Shown here piece after piece: positions 10,455 through 20,301 of a stretch of DNA of 64,000 bases (position 1 is the stretch's first letter; each line of letters begins with the position of its first letter). Under the pieces are notes generated by a model that worked only from the letters and a program-made list of their open reading frames with translations, did no database searches and was not told the DNA's origin. Source of the DNA: Capsaspora owczarzaki ATCC 30864 (lineage: Eukaryota > Opisthokonta > Filasterea). The stretch is taken from assembly GCF_000151315.2 (NCBI RefSeq), contig NW_011887303.1:826409-890408 (forward strand), read 5' to 3'. The position numbers and the translations under genes were made by a program.

Positions 10455-13037
10455 CCGGCGCCGGCGGCAGTTCGTACGTCGGCTCTGCGGTTTCAATGAC
10501 GCTCGCAGCCGCAGCACAGCAGCAACAGGCCCACGCAGCAGCAGCAGCGGCGGCAGCAGCGGCAGCAGCAGCAGCATACTCACCGCACTACATGCAGCAG
10601 CTGGCGTACATGCACAGACCCCCGCAGGCGCAGCTTTTGCAGCAGCTCCATTCGCAGTCCGACGCCTCGGCCTGGGGTCAGCAGTCGCTCTTCCCCGTCC
10701 AGGTGGCCTCGGCTGCGTCTGCTGCGTCGCTCGCCGGCTTCAACCACGCTGCCGTGCTCGCCTTGCAGCAGCAACAGCAACAACAACAAGCACTTCATCA
10801 GGGCGCGAGTGCTGCTGCTCCTGGCTTCAATGGGATTGCTGCACTGGACGGCCTCCACTCTGGACTTTTCCCCTCATCAAGCCAGGGCCAGAGCCAGAGT
10901 TTCATCCAAAACCAGCTGCTGCAAAACCAGCTGCTCCACAGCCAGCTCCAAAGCCAGCTGCAGAGCAGGCCCAACAAGGGCACGAGCGTGGTCTCGTCCG
11001 GCGCCGGATCGACCGCGTCGTGCGTTGACAACGATGACTTGTCTGCAATGTCATCGTCGTTCGACTTGGAGGGCGACCGTGGCGATCTGTCTGCAGGCAC
11101 AGGCGACGAGTACACGGATGGCATGGGCGACGACGACGACGACGACGACGACGAAGATGACATCTCGGACATGGAAGAATTTGACACGCATCTGTTTGGC
11201 GGAGCGCCCGGAGCGAGCTCATCCTCGTCGACCGCAGGTGGAGTTGCTGCAATGTCGGCACAGGCGCTCGCTGCGGCAGCTATCTCCGCTGCGTCGGCGC
11301 CCACAGCGACAAAAACCGCCGCCGCCGCCGGGAAACGCTCCAAACATCCAGCACGTGACGCTGCAGCGGCTGCCATCTCGCACGCCGACGACGCGAGCAC
11401 CATGAGCATTGTGCCAATTACGCCAGACTTGCTTGTGGACGCTGCCGCCGCGGCTTCGTCTGCGCGCAGGCGCAAGCGACCGGCCGACGGCACCATGCTC
11501 GAAACCCTGCCGACCGAAGCCGTCGCACAGGCCGTCGCCAACGCCGTGCAGAGCTTGCACGAAACGATTGGCTCGCGCAAGCGCGCTCGTCGCACAGAGT
11601 CCTCGGAGGAGACTGCGCATCGCATCATGCGCCGCGAGCTGAAGCGCGCCATGAAGTAAGAAAGAGGGGGCGGATGGGGGTTTTCAGTTTTTGTTTGATT
11701 GGTGTTTTGTGAGACATGCCACTCACACCAAACCTTTGTTTCGTGTTCTCCTCTTTTGTCGTTGTCGCTGTGTCTGCAGTAAGGAAGAGAGGCGCAAAAA
11801 TCACATTGTCATTGAGCAAAAGCGACGCCTCATTCTGAAGCAGCGATTTGACGAGCTCGAGATGGCCGTGCCGAGCTGCAAAGATATCAATCCAAATCTC
11901 AAGGTTGCACGACAGCCCTACATTCTCAAACTGGCGATCGAGTACATCAACCATCTCCAAACCCAGAGCGATCAGGCCAACAACCGCATTCTGGAGCTGG
12001 AGGCTGTGAATCAGGCTCTGAGCGCAGAGCGCCGCATTCTTGTTGATCTTGGTCTGGAACGTCGTCGCGTGCTGCTTGAGATTGCTGCCCGAGCGAACGG
12101 CTTTTTGGTATGGGTGATTTTGGAGTTGAGGTTTCTTTTTTGGCTCGATTGAGGCTGCTCGTTCTGACGACTGCTTTTTTTTTTGCTTTGCTTGGTTTGA
12201 ATTGCTCCCTCTAGTCTTACGTGAAGCAAGGCAAGCGAAAACTGTACGTGTACGTGGACCGAATTTACTTCCGCTACGACCTGGACGACGAAGTGATCGA
12301 TTTCGGCTATCCGCGCCCCATCAACATGACCAACTGGGTCAATGTGCCCTTCTCCCGAATTGACTCTGCCGTTATCTGGCAAAATAACAAGGTTTGTACA
12401 TGGAACAGGCGTCAGTTTGAATGTGGCGATTGGACTAAGTTTTTGTACATTGTTTTTCTCTGTGTGTGGGTGTGTGTGTTTTTTTTTTCTTTTTTTTTGT
12501 GCCAGGCCTACTTGTTTAGCGGAAACTACTATGCTCGGTACGACACAAGTCTCGAACGTGGCGATGAAGGCTACCCGCGCCTCATCTCCACCGAATCCTT
12601 CCCTGGATTGTCCTTTACATCGATCGACGCCGCAGCCAACTGGGGCAACGGCAAGGTGTGATGACACAAAATGCCGCTGCCAAACGCGCATGCGTGTGAG
12701 CGCTTTGCAGAGATTCTCAGCCCCGACTGACTCATCTTTTGGCATCTGCTCTCAGGTCTATTTTTTCAAAGGGCGCGAATACTGTCGGTATGACATTGCG
12801 CTGGATCGCCAAGATGCCGGCTACCCGAAATTGATTGAAAAGTACTGGCCAGGCGTCTTCCCCGAAGGTGTCTCGTCCGTGCTCAAGTACAACAGCTCTA
12901 CGGCGTACTTTTTCCGCGACAACAAGTACATTGCGTTCAATGTTGGTGCGGATTGCGCAGAAGGAGAAGCGAAGGTGCTCGAGTTGACCAGCAGCAAGCT
13001 GTTCTTTGAGCGATTGGAGGAGGAGCCGCTCTTGTAG
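10232..13037 (+). CDS. bHLH-leucine-zipper transcription factor fused to hemopexin-like repeats
   Basis: Exons 10232-11655, 11780-12107, 12215-12391, 12506-12655 and 12756-13037 give 786 residues. Residues 1-470 are low-complexity (poly-Gln, poly-Ala, a run of Asp, then RKRARR). The bHLH starts near residue 475. Its basic part (KNHIVIEQKRR) has His483, Glu487 and Arg491 in the positions of Max/Myc-type E-box (CACGTG) binders, followed by helix-loop-helix and a heptad zipper to about 575. Residues 585-786 are hemopexin-type beta-propeller repeats, each with a Y/V-x-F-x-G/D-x-x-Y-x-R-Y-D core (YFRYD, YYARYD, YCRYD). Introns 3 and 4 fall in phase 0 exactly between repeats, after Asn-Lys and Gly-Lys. 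The 107-base gap between bHLH and hemopexin exons is intron-sized and leaves no room for a second promoter. Confidence 0.85.
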
Positions 13038-13469
13038 TCAGAACCTATTTGCCTATGGATTGCTTGTATTATTTTTTGGTTGTTTGTTGTTGTTTTTGTT
13101 TTGTTGTTTTTTCGATTCAGGGGGAAAATGCATTGCAGTGTGCTTGTATTGCTGTACACAAGTAAATTTATCTTTAATTCTTCTCGGACAGTTGTCTTTG
13201 ACGACCGGTTGGTGCGAGAGTGGTCGTTCTGAATTGTGAGAAAAATCCAGCAGACCCAGTTGTGTCTGCAACGGAATAGTTCACCTCCTACATGTATATG
13301 CCCTTGATGAAATGTCTAACTTTACTAAAAGGTCAGCGAGTCTACAGGACAACAGGAACAGAACGTACACGCCAAGACACTGATGGGGTTTGAAAAACCA
13401 ATAAATAATCCGAGAAAGCTCGTCAACAACCTACACAAATCGTCATAGATCACATCCCAGTCCAGAAAT
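13038..13469. other. Intergenic region between convergent genes
   Basis: A 432-base gap between the stop codons of the bHLH-hemopexin gene and the G-alpha gene. It is AT-rich with T-runs and probably contains both 3' UTRs. No gene is supported. Confidence 0.5.
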
Positions 13470-15800
13470 CTACAAGCTCTCGTAGGCCCAGCGTGGTGGA
13501 GAAGAGGACTGCTGCGCGTCAGTGCCGCTCGGCCCGCTAATGCTCGGTCGAGGACTGGATGAGGCCGAGATTGGCGGAGAGCCCACCGAGTGTTGGTGTG
13601 CAGATCCGCGTTGTGCGTTGTCTCCGCGGCGTATCGTACCAGCACTCCGCGACGAGCTTGCTCGCGGGGTCAGAGCCGCGTTCTGGCGCATTTCTTGCAA
13701 AAAGGCCAAGCCTGCGTTGAGCGACTGCTCGATGGTTGGCTTGTGGGTGGCACAGGTCAATTCAACGTGCACTTTGCGATCCACGTTGGCAGCTCGTTCT
13801 AGGAATAAGTTGCGAATGTATGTGGCGCTTGCTCCAACATCGGAATCGTCCCCTGCCCAAAAAAAAAAAAAAAAAAAAAAGCAATTCCGTGCTTCGAACT
13901 GAGTGCTCGCGAGCACACAACGTGGCACTCAAGCCAACAATACCAAATAGGACTCGTACCAATGTACCCGGGCAAAAACTGGCGAAGTGGACGAAGTGGG
14001 ATTTTGGTCGAGAACAAATCAAACTTGTTGAGCAAAACGGTGAAAGGGACGTTCTCGAGATGCGGGTCGCGTAAGAGAGACTCGAACAGCTCCAGTCCAT
14101 CAGTTAGCAACAGCGACTTCTGCAAGACGAGAGTTCGAAAACAAAAGAGTGAGCCACCAAAACGCAATTCGTCCATTGTTGCTGCCATTCCGTGCTCGCG
14201 CTTACCGGCGATTCTTCACCATCAGCAGCTTCGTCCAAATTGTCAAAGGAGTCGGTTGCAGGCAACGTGTCTTGATATGTTTCGTCATAACTGCTAAGCG
14301 ACACGAAGAACACGACGCCAGAAACGCCGTCAAACAGATGAATCCACTTTCGCCGCGCCGACTTTTGTCCAGCGACATCGATAAATCTGGCGATGATGCA
14401 ACAGCCAGAAAGTAATAGGAGAACGAGGAGCGGATGATGGAGTGAGCGAGAAAGATTCGACTGTAAGATTGTTTCGGCAAAGTTGGCTCGAACAAGGAAT
14501 ATAACCTTACGTCCACTTTTGGCTCTTGATGACAAAGTTATGCTCGACCACACCCAGTGTCTTGACGCGCATGCGAATCACGTCCTGCTCACAGGGAGTG
14601 AACGTCGGTTCGCTAATGCGATCAATTTCGTTGAAAAAGCTGCGAGTGATGCCAAAACAAAAACCAAAAGCCCAAAATGAGCACGCCTTACTTGATGTGT
14701 GCCCACAGGGCAACATGTGCATTCATCGCATCAAGCCCACGCTACAGTACGAACGCACTAGATGGCGCAATCTGGCACGGGAAACGGAAGCTCGTTCCGT
14801 CGCTCAAAGCAAGTTCGAATCGAAGTGCTAAAAGCCCACAGGGTTTTGACTAGTGGATAGACGTGGCACTGGAACTTGTCATCCGTCCAAGCGATCACTG
14901 GCGGGGCGAATGAGTGCGGCAGAACCTGGGTTGTTGGCGCCGCGTTGTTGGATGCCGCAAATCCGATCAGCTCCTCCACGTAAGACTGTGTGCAAGTCGA
15001 GGCAAGTAGTACATTGTTTGAAAAGACCACCACAGTGAGATCATAACAGTGCATACTTTGGCATACAATGCTTTGACTGTCTTTTGGGGTGACTTTGTTG
15101 ACGAAAGTGTCTCAAAAATCTCGAAAAAAACAAAACTGACCTGAAATTGCGACTCCATTGGGATGGCTAGGATTTGCAATCCCTTGATGAGGGCGAGCAT
15201 TGCGTCGAGTACATTATCGTAGATGCTAAACTTGTATTCCGTCCTGTCGTCCGACGAGAAGCCGCCCGCATAGAGGACGCGCATCTGCTTGAGCAAGGTC
15301 GTCTTGCCCGTGTTCCCGCCACCTGCACCCAAGGGACAAAAAAAGCGCGCCCGCCGAATCAGTCAGTCAGTTGAGAATCGTACGATACACACTTGGTGCG
15401 AATTCAAGCCAGGGCCAGAGCCAGAGCCAGAGCCAGAGAGAGCAAACAGTGACGTGCGAATCGAATCCCAAACAACCACAAAACCACACACTCAACCAGC
15501 ACAACCACAACAGCTCCTCAGCGACGACGACTGACGATGAGTGAATGAGTGAATGGAGAATTGGCAGGGCTGGAAACACAGCAAGCGGGCGGTACCGAGA
15601 GTGAGGACGCGGTTGTCTTGGAGCTGGCGCTGGTTGTCTCGAGCAAGCCACTCGTCAATCCGCAGCGACTTGACCATCGACTCGAAGAACGTCCGGTCGT
15701 CCCCTTTCAGCTTGGACACCTTGTGCAGGATTTTGGTCCACTTTTGCTCATTCTCGGCATCGCTTGCAGACGGCGTCAGCAGCGACGACGGGTCCAGCAT
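13470..15800 (-). CDS. Divergent heterotrimeric G-protein alpha subunit
   Basis: Seven exons: 15596-15800, 15141-15322, 14759-14985, 14511-14639, 14206-14386, 13960-14119 and 13470-13852; 488 residues. GTPase signatures in order: P-loop G-G-G-N-T-G-K-T (family norm GAGESGKS), the helical domain with LW-x(6)-I-x-x-C-F-E-R-R, switch I with the catalytic Arg in R-M-R-V-K-T, switch II D-V-A-G-Q (norm DVGGQ, catalytic Gln kept), WIHLFDGVSGVVFFV, the guanine-specificity motif NKFD, and TCAT. It lacks an N-terminal Met-Gly myristoylation signal. After the alpha-5 helix it carries a Ser/Pro-rich tail of about 75 residues where normal G-alphas end and contact receptors. It presumably binds GTP, but receptor coupling may differ. 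Confidence 0.85.
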
Positions 15801-16506
15801 TGTTGCTTTTGTTCTTGAAGGTGGTGATTGAGATTGAACAATTGAAAATTTTAGAGTGACGGTGCGTTGCTTCGTTTGGCAGTGGGATTCGAGTTAGTGG
15901 AGGAACGTTGGAGATTAGGTTTGATTCCTTGGGGGCGGGGGGAAAGGATTGTTTGGCGGTGTGGTTTGAGTGAGTGAAGCGCGTGTTTGAGAGGTGAACG
16001 ATTGGCGAATTTTGGCAGTGTTTTTGAGCGTGGTGTTTTGTGGGTTTGTTTCGTTGTTTTCGTGTTGCTCGTTCGATTGCCAGGGAATTGAGGGGCTTTT
16101 GTTGGGTGAGAGGACGCCGGGAGCACGTCGCTGGTGCGGGGCGAAACGGAGACAAGGGCTGGAGGCAGGTGTCGGATTGAATTTCGGAGAAAAGCCCGCT
16201 GCTTCTTTTTGTTTGTTTGTTGTTGTTTGTTGTTGTTTGTTACCGGAATTGGAACATTGAGCATTCTGAGATTGGCGTGTCAGCAAAAGCAGTGTGCCGA
16301 TTCGTTGAGAATAGTTGATTCCTTTTTGGAGGTGCTCGTGGTGCACAGCTCAGAATTTGCCGTCGCCTTGCTTCGCACCTTTACAACTCAATCGCTTGCC
16401 TGCACAACTGTAATCTTGCTCTCTTTCAAAATATATCTGTTGGCTCGCATACAATATCACCAAGATGCAAATCATTTCTTCAACGCGCTTGCAAAGCACA
16501 ACACGC
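15801..16506. other. Intergenic region upstream of the G-alpha gene
   Basis: A 706-base gap between two minus-strand genes, holding the G-alpha promoter/leader and the ARF 3' UTR. Open frames seen here lack motifs and conserved composition. Confidence 0.5.
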
Positions 16507-17091
16507 TTAATAGTCGACGGAGGCCGGCTGGGACTTGAGCATTCGCGCAAGCTCCTGCAGTCCTTCAACCAGGCCTTGACCAGTCTTGGCACAGCATGGC
16601 TGCACGTGCCATAGACGCTGGCGATGGGTGCTCTTGAACAGGCCAAGTTGCTCGGCCATCTCGTTGGCAGAAACCGATCCGGAAACATCTTGCTTGTTGG
16701 CAAACACCAAGATACATGCCCGCGCAAGCTCATCCGAGCTCATCACCTTCTGCAGCTCATCCTGGGCCTCGAACAGACGCTCGCGGTCGGCGCTATCGAC
16801 GACAAAAATGACCGCGTCCGTGCCGTGGTAGTAATGGCGCCAAAGCGGTCGGATTTTGTGCTGGCCGCCGATATCCCACACTGTCATGGTAAGGCGGTTG
16901 TGTTGGATGGTTTCCACATTGAATCCGATGGTGGGCAGCGTTTGGACGGCCTCGTCCAACTTGAGCTTGTACAGGATGGTGGTTTTGCCGGCCGCGTCCA
17001 GGCCGATCATGACAATGCGCGCTTGGCGGTTGCTAAACACAGACCCGAGCGATTCAAGGGCTTGAGAAATCTTGCTAACGAGGAGACCCAT
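16507..17091 (-). CDS. ARF-family small GTPase
   Basis: Intronless, 194 residues, slightly longer than ARF1 (181). It begins Met-Gly, so myristoylation at Gly2 is expected, followed by the amphipathic N-terminal helix. Motifs: P-loop GLDAAGKT at 30-37, switch I ending [15 protein letters not shown] in switch II, and NKQD for guanine binding. Members recruit coats and lipid-modifying enzymes to Golgi and endosomal membranes. The usual SAK/CAT-type motif is here C-A-K-T-G. The C-terminus is extended by about a dozen residues. Whether it is ARF1-type or an ARL cannot be settled by eye; the switch regions are closer to ARF. The lack of introns is unusual in this window. Confidence 0.88.
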   Translation of the reverse strand: MGLLVSKISQALESLGSVFSNRQARIVMIGLDAAGKTTILYKLKLDEAVQTLPTIGFNVETIQHNRLTMTVWDIGGQHKIRPLWRHYYHGTDAVIFVVDSADRERLFEAQDELQKVMSSDELARACILVFANKQDVSGSVSANEMAEQLGLFKSTHRQRLWHVQPCCAKTGQGLVEGLQELARMLKSQPASVDY

Positions 17092-18222
17092 GTTTTGCTT
17101 GATGGATTTGTTTGTGGGAGGTTGTGTTGATGTGCGTTGGAAAAAACAAAGGGTTTGTGCTTTTCGTGTTCGATCTTGGTTGCCCTTGCTCGTTCGAAGT
17201 GGTCGACAGGAAAAAGTAGACTGAGGAGTGCTTTTACTTTCGGTGAAGGAGCATTGCTATTTAAAGGGAAGAAGGTTTCCACTGAAGTCAGCGGCCGCGT
17301 TGGCAAGTGTCGACGCGGCCGGTATGACCTCACTGTTTCGGATTGTCAGATAACAAACAAAAAACCAGGATTGAATCCAGTTTCTTTGTCTCAGTAAGTC
17401 TTGCGTCATGGTTATTATTAGCAACTCATTCAAAGCATGGTGCAACATGTGTGTGGAAGGTCGAGGAGCGACCGATCAAGGGACGAGCGTGGGTGGAGCG
17501 TTCATCTTTGTCAAAGCTGACCACAGCTCACGATCTTGAGAAGAACGAGGCATTGAGCTGCCACGCCTATGAGGGCGGATGCACTGTCATTGCTATCATT
17601 AATTATGATGATTTGGTGCGGACGAAAGGGACCTCTGATGTGGCAGGGCGTGAGAAATGCGCCGAGCTCACATTTTGCAGACGCTGTGCCTTAGGTCATC
17701 CAAACACAAGGTAAGACGCGTCTATCTTCCACCTACTTTGAGCGTGCATTAAAAGATATAGTTTTACAACATTTGCGGATGAGAAGACGCGATTTTTGCG
17801 AGTCACAGGCAAAAGTTTGAGGTGTCTGAAACTTTGACGTGCGATTGTTGTCAGTCGCGGAAACCCTTTGAAGATACGTCCCCGCTTTTGATGAAAATCT
17901 ATTGTAGAGATGTGTTTTGATCTTTTGATGCCGGTTTGGATTGGAAAACGTGCAGTGTGTGCAAAAACAATACACTTTCAAAGATCAAAACAATATGAAG
18001 CCAGCGCACACCAATTTTCAAATCTGCCGAAATCGGCGCGATTCAGCCATCCACCGACACCATCGGCATGCAAAACACGCGGGCATCCGATTTTCAAACG
18101 AATATCGGCGGATTGTCTGAGATCACCAACTCATCATCAATTTCGCTTCTCCAATTCCAACGCTCAGTCATTTCCCACCACGATCGACCGGTCCTCACGT
18201 CTTCACCCACAAAATTACCAAG
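17092..18222. other. Long intergenic region between divergent genes
   Basis: 1131 bases between the ARF gene (minus) and the small membrane-protein gene (plus). It contains a 123-codon open frame (17343-17714) that starts at TTG and shows no motif, so it is not called. Nothing else was recognised. Confidence 0.45.
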
Positions 18223-18618
18223 ATGGAGTACGCTGCACCTGCGCTGTATTGGTTTGCTGTCGCGGGCGCTGGTGGCGCATGCCTGAAGCACTGGCTCACG
18301 CCCGAGACAATGCTGCGCGAGCTGACGCCGGTTGCCTTTCGCGGCGGTGCAACGCTGTCGCCCGAAGGTCGCTGGTGGGGCTCGTACGCCGCCGGAGCCA
18401 TGAACCTGGGCATCTTTGTCAACGGCGTGTGGGTTGGGCTCTACGGCGACCGAGTTGCCCGCCAGGGTCACTTGCTGGGGACGGCAGCGTTGTTTGCCGG
18501 ATTTGCCGCTGCCTGGGCGACGCAGGGCCACACGACCGGCATGAAAAACCACCGTGCACAGGCAGTCAAAGTGACGTGCATTGGCGCTCTTATTCTGACT
18601 GGGTTTCTTCTCCAGTGA
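18223..18618 (+). CDS. Small multi-pass membrane protein, unknown function
   Basis: Intronless, 131 residues, with four hydrophobic segments (about residues 6-20, 50-70, 80-97 and 114-130) separated by short polar loops. The loops are Arg/His-rich near the end. Codon use is GC-rich at third positions, like the neighbouring genes, and the ATG lies in a good context (AAGATGG). I do not recognise the family. Size and topology would suit an organelle or ER membrane protein. It sits 182 bases upstream of methylmalonyl-CoA epimerase on the same strand. Confidence 0.65.
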   Translation: MEYAAPALYWFAVAGAGGACLKHWLTPETMLRELTPVAFRGGATLSPEGRWWGSYAAGAMNLGIFVNGVWVGLYGDRVARQGHLLGTAALFAGFAAAWATQGHTTGMKNHRAQAVKVTCIGALILTGFLLQ

Positions 18619-18800
18619 GACGATGTGAGACGATGATCAAGCAAGGAGTGATTTTCATTTTGACAAGCAAATTCACGTATCCAGTCCGATGCTGATGCTG
18701 GGATTGTATCGATGCCGATGCTGTCCAAGTGCACTTGTTGAATATACACACTCCATTTTAGTTAGCATTCCGCACCCCAGTCGTCCGTTCACATTCAACC

Positions 18801-19711
18801 ATGTTTGCTGCTGCAGCTCGTGTTGCCGTGCGCGCATTGTCCACTGCCGCCCCGATTGCCGCTCCCGCCTCCGCTGCCGCCGCCAGCGCTGTACGCATTC
18901 ATTCATTCATGCAATCCAGGAGAGTCGTGGCGTGTCGGGGTCGGGTCGGGTCGGGTGTTCCTCGTTCACGAACGATGTGTTTCCCTTACAAGCCGTGATC
19001 CGCCTGCTCACGCTTCGTACTGTTTGGCGTTAGGCCCCTGCAAGCGTCTGGAAGCTTGGCAAGCTCAACCACGTCGCCATCGCCGTTCCCAAAGCCGAGC
19101 CCGCGCGTGCCTTCTACCGCGACGTTCTCCAAGCCAAAGTCAGCGATATTCAGGTATATGATGAGACGAGTTTGCGCGTTTTCTGAGACAAGGATTGTTT
19201 TGTTTCGACCAAAGCAAAAAAACGGATCCGGTTGTTTAACGTTTTATTCAACGAAAAGGCACTGACTGGAGATGGTTTGTCTCGTTTTTGCATTGCGAAT
19301 CCAGCCGCAACCCGAGCACGGCGTCTACACAGTCTTTGTCGAGCTTGGCGACACCAAGATTGAGCTGCTCGAGCCCTACGGCAAGGATTCGCCAATCCAG
19401 AACTTCCTCGACAAGAAGCCCGATGGCGGTTTGCATCACATTTGCATTGAGGTACTTTTGGGAGGATTTGGAAAGAAAGGAAAAAGAAAAAAGGTTTGAC
19501 AGGACTCTGTTCTCACTTTGGGGGGTGCTCTTGGTTTGTTTGCCACAAACCCAATCAGGTCACCGACATTCGCAAGGCCATGGCAGATCTCGCCGCGCGC
19601 AAAATCCGCGCTCTCAGCAAAGAGCCCAAGATTGGCGCCCACGGCAAGCCAGTTGTCTTCCTGCACCCCAAGGATTGCAACGGCGTTCTCGTTGAGCTCG
19701 AGCAGGCCTAA
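18801..19711 (+). CDS. MCEE: Methylmalonyl-CoA epimerase, mitochondrial
   Basis: Exons 18801-18890, 19034-19153, 19305-19451 and 19559-19711, all phase 0; 169 residues. The first exon is an Ala/Arg-rich mitochondrial presequence. The rest follows the human enzyme almost residue by residue: WKLGKLNHVAIAVPK, EHGVYTVFVELGDTK, the GGLHHICIE metal-site strand, and HGKPVVFLHPKDC ending VELEQA. It interconverts (2R)- and (2S)-methylmalonyl-CoA in propionate, odd-chain fatty acid and branched amino acid breakdown. Its vicinal-oxygen-chelate fold binds a divalent metal through the His and Glu residues in those motifs. One donor is GTACGC and another GTACTT, a pattern common in this window. Confidence 0.96.
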
Positions 19712-20301
19712 CCTGGGTGTTGCTGCTCCTTGTGTTGTTGGACAAAATCGAAGAGTGGTTGGAGCTCGTTCGGACTTGATTTTGTTCTGCCCAATATTCT
19801 GAAGTACATGATATTGTTTTTGGCATCTCTTCTAGCATGTGCTTCAGGAGTAATTTTCGCTGATGCTCCGGTCAGGTGGGAGCAGGAACACACCAAAATC
19901 GCTCGCTCCTCGTTCTTCCGTTTCTGTCTTGGCGATCGCTGGCACAGCACTCGTTGTCTATGAACCAGCGTTCACAGAATCTCCCAAGCACACAAAAAAC
20001 CGCGTAGGTGACCTCACCCAGCACATGTTCACGCGGCGGTTTGTGACGACAACATTTTGTCCATTTTTGCAATTCGTGTGAGATCCCATTGTCCTACTTG
20101 GCTCCCAGGCGGCAGTTGCCATCGAGTTGTATGGTGTGGAGTGACGTGCCTCTAAAACACGTGCCCCAGCTCTGGAGCGAGCGAGACTACAGCAGCCAGA
20201 TCACAAATTTATGAATGTTGCTTTCAAATAGCGATTCCAAAACAGAACAAATTTTTTCCAGTCCTTCATTTTTTTTTTAAAAACAACAAAAGCACCACAA
20301 A
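19712..20301. other. Intergenic region
   Basis: 590 bases between methylmalonyl-CoA epimerase and the annexin gene (same strand). No gene or repeat is supported. Confidence 0.5.

Noticed and set aside
17343-17714. 123-codon open frame on the plus strand between the ARF and small membrane-protein genes
   Set aside because: Begins at TTG without an ATG, has no splice support, no motif and composition unlike the neighbouring coding exons.
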